Positions 57,796 through 64,000 of a stretch of 64,000 nt of DNA are shown here, piece by piece. The notes below the pieces were generated by a model. It did not search any database and was not told the origin of the DNA. It worked only from the letters and a program-made list of their open reading frames with translations. The DNA is from Megascapheus bottae (taxonomy: Eukaryota; Chordata; Mammalia; Rodentia; Geomyidae), in contig JANJXV010000154.1 of the NCBI GenBank assembly GCA_024803745.1, forward strand, positions 682,001-746,000. The letters run 5' to 3'. Numbering within the stretch: the stretch's first letter is position 1; each line of letters begins with the position of its first letter. The position numbers and the translations under genes are program-made.

Positions 57796-60427
57796 TTAGC
57801 AAAGTAAATACAATGAATACTTGACAAGAATCATGAGAGCAAGATAAAGAGACGTCTTTTTAGGAAGGGGACAGGGAAGCTCTAAATCCAGACTGGCCTC
57901 CAAGTTGCCTTCAGACAGTAATTCTACTTCAGAGTCCTCAGAAGGGTCTCCTTCCTCATGAGAAACAGAATGTCCTTCCTGAGTTAAGAGGGGGATGGAT
58001 TCTGGTTTGTCGAATGGAGATTGAGTCTCTTTCAGTGAGATGGATGGGTCTGGATATTCTGTGAGGATGGATTCATTTTCCTCCAATGAATCCAGTATTG
58101 AGAGTACACTTGCTGCTTCCTATGGGGACATTTTCCCTGAGCCCAGCGTGTGCCCCTTCAGCTTGCACAATAAGTGGAGTGTTACTCTGACTCAGATGGA
58201 CTGACTCTGGGTGGAGTGTGAAAGGAAACGGAAGGAAATCTGGCTGCTCTTTTTCTTCCTCCATAGTATCTGCAGGTTCAACTGTGTCACACATGGGGTT
58301 CAGAGCAAAAGGTATATCCACAGGACTCTAAACCTGTTTGGTAATTTCTACAGAAGGCCCATGGTTTCTGGAGTGCAGTGATGATTCTCAGTCTCCATCA
58401 TTCACCAGCTCCATTGGTGGGTTTTTCATCCGGAGTTCAGGATAAGCTCTTACACGATGACCCAAACCTAAGAATGGAAATAGGTACAGAGTGGACAGAG
58501 CGGACTCTGCAAGTTGAAGTGTCACTCAACTTCCATGAGGATCTAATGGAGGAACCTGTAGAACTGGAGTATGGACTGAACACTGAGGAGGTGTCGGGTC
58601 TTTCTAATGAGTGCTTATTCCCGAGTCCTTTCAGAGGACAGACATTACCTGGCTGACACCACCCATAAAGGGCATTTTGCCAAGCTCTGTAGAAGTAAGG
58701 GCCAACCAATATCTAGACCACATGGGCTTCCTACTCACAGGCTCTGAGGCACCCACAACAGGACTTGTACTTTTTCTTGGTCTTACTGGTCGCACATTCC
58801 TCCAGCTGGTCAAAAAGTATGTGTTTAGAAGAGCACGTCCAAAGCCGGCATGTGGAGCCTCATATAGAGCTTGAGTTGTGTCAGGGTGTGGCAGTTCTTG
58901 AACTCGTAGAAATCACTGGGGTAGAAGTCCATTCACATCGTATAGATGGAACACATGATGCTGTGGGCACATTCGGTACAAGGAAAGTGAGAGCCCTCTC
59001 TCTCCATCCTGAGCCTTTTACCAAAGCCGCTTTCTTGCAGGACTCTAATGCTGTGGCTGTCCTGCAGAGATGTGCACTTATGTGCTGGGAGGAGGGTAAG
59101 AGACACTCGAGAACAGGATGACTTTTACACCCCACTTCCAGAAGCTTCTGAGAGAGACCTCTATGCATCTGTCCAAAGTAAACGCACCTTAAATTAACTA
59201 AGTAAATGCTCTAAATAAATCAATAAGTGAATGCTCTAAATAAAGAACTAAATGCTCATTCCTCTAATCTTAGCCACCCAGCAGGCTGAGCTCTGAAGAT
59301 CACAGTGGAAATCCAGTCTAGTCAGTAAAAGTCTAAAGGCACTTGTCTTCAATTAGGCAGCAAAAAGCCAGAACTTGACCTATGACTCAAATGGTACAGT
59401 GCTAATTTTTGAACACCAAAGGAATGGTATTTAGACCTGGGTTCAGGTTCAAGTGGCAGCACTGGACCACACACCAAAATGTAAATGCTTTCAGGTTCTA
59501 ACAGGCAAAGCTATCACAATCCCTCCCTGATGGCTCAAAAGTGATTCAGCCCCCAGCTTTTCCTCTGACGCCAGTATTTCACAGGCCTCCGCCATTAGTA
59601 CTGACACCTCATTTCTTACTGGGAAATGGGATTTCCTAGGATGTCACCTAGGTGAGGGCTGCAGTTGGGAGCTACTTACTCATGCCTGAAATCCAACTTC
59701 TCAGTAAGCACACTGTTGAGACTCCAGTAGCTTGTGAGGGAAATGAAATGGCATGGTGTCCCAGTCATAATGAAGTAGTTTGTGCACTTGTATCATGCTT
59801 AGCTCCCCTGTGAACACCCCAGTGAACCAAGACTTGGCCAGGAGTGGTGAGCAAACATGGGTTTGGAGGGGGAACACTCACTTTTTCAAGAGAATTTCCA
59901 GCAACTACTACATTGTCCTCCACTATTTGAAATTGTGCAGGAAGTTTCCCACATAAAAGAGATCACCTTTCTGGTAGGCAGCGATCAGCTTTGTCAGTAG
60001 CATCTCCAACAGGCCTTCCTCCAGGATCCATAGGTTACAAGGCTCATTCAGAGTCTGAGCTGACTTACCATCACATTATGTTGGCAAAACAGTGGATATT
60101 TCAAACGTAGGAATGGGACCACACTTCACACTGAGGAATTGGAATAGAGTAGATTGGAAATGACACACTCTAATCTCAGTAGAGTCACTTGAAAGTACAC
60201 AAGAAGGTTGTAGTGTGTGGGCAGGATGATGGGTTCAAATAGGTTTCCTCTCAATATACCTCATCTGAGTTGCCCTGGAGTTTCCTGGCTTTCTTCCTAG
60301 AGAAATGCCTGATATACGGGAATTTTGGCTTGGCACTGGTCCAGAATCTAATTCTTCAAGTGAGAGATCCATATCTGTCATGCCTGAGATCCGAGCCTCC
60401 TGACCGTTGGCAACAGCACAGCAACAT
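57796..60427 (-). pseudogene. RalGDS-like pseudogene, copy 2
   Basis: Counterpart of 21,885-24,545: N-terminal exon from 60,427, REM start at about 60,060-59,925, later REM part at about 58,975-58,785 and linker 58,321-57,796. The Trp-to-stop (TGA at about 58,933-58,935) and the later frameshift are shared with copy 1. Lesions special to copy 2 are a 1-bp insertion near 58,183 that splits the linker frame and a 30-bp deletion at about 59,829 between the REM pieces. Confidence 0.58.
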
Positions 60428-61562
60428 CTTTCTTCCTCCTGAGCCACAGGCCAAGGGAGCTGGCTTGAGCTGGTTGTCACATGCAGTGGCTTGGTTACCA
60501 GGGTTCCATATTCTGTTCCATTGTGAGGGAGGTAGGGTCACCTTTCAAGGCCCAATGACCAAAGCTCCTTGCTCACAGAAGACCTCCCCAAAGACATACT
60601 GGAGGCTGAATCTCCCTTCCCACCTCACATATGGATGTAGGAAACAGCACACCTTTTTGTTCAAATCCCAAGTCATTAACTAGGCGTAAGTGCTAGCCTG
60701 GTCTCAGGCTCAAGGAGCCTTTCTTAGGTAAGATCCAAACTTAACTGTCACTATTCCCCTTACCCTTCACAAGACATTTTGCTTCACAGTGCCTTCTCAG
60801 CTTGCATTTTGCCTCTTGCACATTTTCTTTGCTAGTCCTGGGACTTGACCTCAGAGCCTGACCATTGTTCTTAGGCTTTCTTTAGGCTATAGCTGTCCCA
60901 CCAAGCCACAGCACCACTTCCAGCGTTTTCTATGTATATAGTACTCCAGAATCAAACCAGAGTCTTTTTGTGTGGTAGCCAAGCACTCTACAAATAGATG
61001 AAACACCCAGGCCATCTTGCACATAGTATTCACTTCAATCTTCTAGGACGTTGTTAGGTTTCTGTATCCTAATCTATTTTTTCCTGATGAATATCTGTGC
61101 TGTCATCTGTAAAAATGCAAGTGGGAAAATCACAGAAGCATTGGTGACATAAAAAAAAGGCTTACAGACATAGATAAGTGTTCATTCTTTGTAGGAGAAA
61201 GGATATTTTGATATGATGATGATGACTATTTATAAATACTTTATCTGAGTTTAGAGTTTGTCCCAGTGGTAGAGTGCTTGCCTAGCATCCATGAAGATCT
61301 AGGTTTGAGTCCTTAATATCACACAGATATAAAAATCCATATGGCAATGCGGCTCAAGTGGCAGAGGGCTAGACTTGGGAAAAGCCAAGAGCAGTGCTCA
61401 GGCCCTGAGGTCAAGCCCCAGGAATGGCAGAAAAAACAAAAGAAAAGAAAAGAAAAGAAATGTGCTTTCTACAAGTTATTCACTCACAGCATTTGCCTCT
61501 GAATTCTTTGCTTCTGCATCTTGTGACTTATCCCTTTCCCTCAATGTAGACAAGAAAAACAG
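60202..61562 (-). repeat. Inverted homologue of S, copy 2
   Basis: Counterpart of 24,321-25,681, with ID SINEs antisense at about 60,825-61,020 and sense at about 61,250-61,445. Confidence 0.88.
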
Positions 61563-64000
61563 ATTTTATTACTTGCTATCCTTTGTCCAATCTTTGGATA
61601 TTAATTCAAAATACATATTGCCTGAGATATTGTGTGTGTGCATGTGTGTGTGTATCTGCCAATGTGTGCATGCACACATGTGTACAGGGTTTAGGGCTTA
61701 CTCATAGGGCCTGTGTGATAACCCTCAGCATCTTTTCCTCAAAGGTATTGGTCTTTCACTTGTAGCTTATTATACCTAATTGGAGTTGAGAGATTCACTC
61801 AATTTCTTGCCCTGTGCATTGGAACCCAGTGCTGGGTTCTCATATTGTTAATTGTAGCTATAGAGAAGGCTGAGGTCTGGGGATCCTCGTTAGAATCCAG
61901 CCCCTGAAAGAAAGTCACTGGTAGAAATCTTTATCTTCAGTTAAGCACGAATAAATAAGGCAAAAGTGGAACTGTGGCTCAGTTCCTCTTGTACCAGCCA
62001 TGAGAAAATTAGTAATTGGCAGCACCTGGTCCCTGAGAGAAATCCTTAGCACTGGTTCAAAAAAAGAAAGAAAATAATGAAAAAAATTAAAACTTGCTGA
62101 GGAATCCATAAGGATAAACGTGCCTGTGAATAATCTTGTCATTTCAGATTCCCTCAAGAGCTTATGTCTCTCTATATTTTTTTCAAGTTTTTTTAAAGAT
62201 ATTTACATATTTTCTATCTTTCTTAAACAGAGATAGCCATCCACAAAACACAAACACAAACTCTCACACAGTATACCACCCACCCATAAGTGTCTGGCTA
62301 TGTATATATGTATAGTCATATGTATTGATCTGTCTCTCTATACTAATATATAAATGCATAAACATATATATTTAGACAAACCGGAAACATACATAGATAG
62401 GTCTCACGCGTTTCCAGATTTTGTGCAAGTCTTCTGAGTGCAACTTATCATTGTATTGTTTGTCAAGATAGAGTCCCTCTAACTTTTGGCCAGCTTCTTG
62501 TCCTTTGATACTTTTTTCTGCCAGTCCTGGGTTTTGAACGCTAGGCCTGGATGCTGTCACTGAGCTTGAGCTTCTTGCATTAAGTAGTTTATTGCAGATA
62601 AGAGTCTCATGGAGTTTCTGTCCTGGGCTGGATTTGAATTGTGATCCTCAGATCTCAAACTCCTGAGTAGCTAGGATGACAGTCTTGAGCTACCAGAACC
62701 TGGTTCCTTTGCCTCTTTTACCCTTTTTTTTGGCCCCACCACAGCCATGGTATCTACCTTCCTATGTTCTCTCCACCTGCCCCCAGACATGGGTCTGACA
62801 GATGCTTTCCACCCACTTATTCATGTCCTCCTCTGTATTGGCTGACAGCTAAGACATGCACTCACTTGTCTGGATGCCAAACACAAAGCCATGTGATTGT
62901 TTCTCAGTCTGGAACATCCTATCAGATTTATAGCTCCACAGAGGGTCAGGTTGATGCTCCTCTAGGGCTTCTTAAATTGTTCTGATATTAATCCACAACA
63001 CGTTTGTCATCACTTGTCCAGCTAATTCATGGACTAAAGCAGCATTCCCTACAAACTTAGATCCCAATACCATGAGGACACTAAAGGGTGCATTAGGAGT
63101 ATGACCTGCAGGTGGATGTGAGCCTGTCTAAGTTGGAGGGGATTTCTCCACCACAGGAAATGGAATACAAATTTAGAATCTGCTTTCATGAGGTGACAAT
63201 CTCTGGCAGATGTTCTTATCAAATGTGGCACTGCCTACTTCCAGCTTAAAACATGGGTTGATGACCCAGCATAACAGAGAATGTATTCACCCCGGCCCAA
63301 CACATAGGCTGGGACCCTGAACTTTCAGGTAGCATTTGGCTTTGAAGGTCATGAGATCTTAGTCTACAAATGATGAGCCCCCTCCCGTGAGGCATAGCAA
63401 ACGGAGCCAAAGTGCAACCCAGTTAAGCACCAGATCAAGCTTCCCTTCTTCAGTAGGGTATGGTCTGAAAACTGTGCATAGCTTCTGTTTGAAGCCAGTC
63501 CAGAAAGGAAAGTCCATGAAACTCTCATTTCCAGTTAACTGCCAAGGGGGTGGGGGAAGTCACAGGCTGGGGGATGCACAGGATGATCCATGGGCCCTGT
63601 GCAGCTACTGGGTCACCCCCTTCTGCATCTCAGCCTTTGGCTTTGAGCTCTGTGATCGTCAAGATGTGCACAGTCTGTACTCTGGCTGGCAGAAGAAAGG
63701 ACCCTGGGAAGACAATTGTAGACCCTTTGTGAGTGTAGGAAGGGGTAGGCTGGACACCCAGTCCAAGAGGAGCTAAAACTGGAGTCGAGGGGTGTGCAAG
63801 GAGTGGGTGTGAGGGTTGTGGGCAGTCACAGTCACGGCAGAGGTGGCTCTGTCTGTGGGGTGAGTGCCTCCCTGCAGGCACAGTACTGGACATATCAGAG
63901 ATCCACATGAAAAGGAAAAGCTGGAAATGGCACTATGGTTCAAATGGTAGAGCATCAACCTTGAGCAAAAGAGCTCAGGGACAGTACCCAGGACATGTGT
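61563..64000. repeat. Copy-2 distal part (counterpart of 25,682-28,700)
   Basis: Contains the TG-rich tract (61,630-61,685), degraded B1-ID (about 61,855-62,070), antisense B1-ID (62,510-62,705), low-repeat sequence, the 582-bp deletion junction at 63,539-63,546, the plus-strand exon-like segment (63,634-63,728) and a sense ID (from 63,905) cut by the window end. Confidence 0.85.

Larger units (their letters stand above)
40834..64000. repeat. Segmental duplication, copy 2
   Basis: Direct paralogue of 1-28,700. Relative to copy 1 it lacks about 4.88 kb of the L1/spacer array (junction at about 48,095), 30 bp at about 59,829 and 582 bp at 63,539-63,546. The copy is still matching when the window ends. 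If the unit is a simple tandem, a second zinc-finger gene should follow beyond the window. Confidence 0.95.

Noticed and set aside
63990..64000. Two mismatches in the last 10 bases as a possible duplication end
   Set aside because: Too short to separate a true boundary from ordinary divergence at the window edge.

Overview
This window is mammalian nuclear DNA, almost certainly from a rodent. It has no operons and no dense coding. Instead it holds LINE-1 (L1) elements, dozens of tRNA-derived (ID-like) and 7SL/B1-plus-ID dimeric SINEs, microsatellites, spliced gene fragments with GT-AG borders, and a decayed KRAB zinc-finger gene. The SINE pair (ID dimers with recognisable A/B boxes, and B1-ID hybrids) resembles SINEs I know from the Geomyoidea/Castor side of rodents (kangaroo rats, pocket mice, gophers). 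That placement is an inference from repeat style, not a database match.

Layout. The window is dominated by a large direct segmental duplication. Bases 1-28,700 (copy 1) reappear at 40,834-64,000 (copy 2), about 97-99% identical by eye. The repeat period is about 40.8 kb. The stretch 28.7-40.8 kb is present once and carries the zinc-finger gene. Each copy starts with an L1-spacer-L1 array (1-12,345 in copy 1; 40,834-48,242 in copy 2). The spacer, here called S (about 1.37 kb), occurs twice in copy 1 and once in copy 2. Then comes a repeat-rich stretch (12.3-21.5 kb; 48.2-57.4 kb), then a minus-strand RalGDS-like pseudogene (about 21.9-24.6 kb; 57.8-60.5 kb). S is itself an inverted, more diverged duplicate of the 5' part of that pseudogene (24,321-25,681). 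The window therefore carries five versions of the same exon region, three in one orientation and two in the other.

The RalGDS-like gene shows a cysteine-rich N-terminal exon, a Ras-exchanger N-terminal (REM) domain and an acidic linker. It has nonsense and frameshift lesions shared by both copies, so it was already broken before the 40-kb duplication. No CDC25 catalytic domain was found.

The zinc-finger gene (33.25-38.11 kb, minus strand) has intact KRAB-A (127 bp) and KRAB-b (90 bp) exons with consensus splice sites and compatible phase. Its finger exon is broken by two in-frame stops, at least two frameshifts and C-terminal decay. Spliced as predicted, it would still read 209 codons as a KRAB-only product before the first stop.

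The L1 copies are defective. A shared amber codon interrupts ORF1 60 codons before its usual end, and ORF2 is frameshifted. Nothing here looks like a functional, autonomous, previously unknown system. The most informative observations concern how the locus was built: nested tandem and inverted duplication, L1-spacer mosaicism, microhomology deletions and a possible KRAB-only gene.
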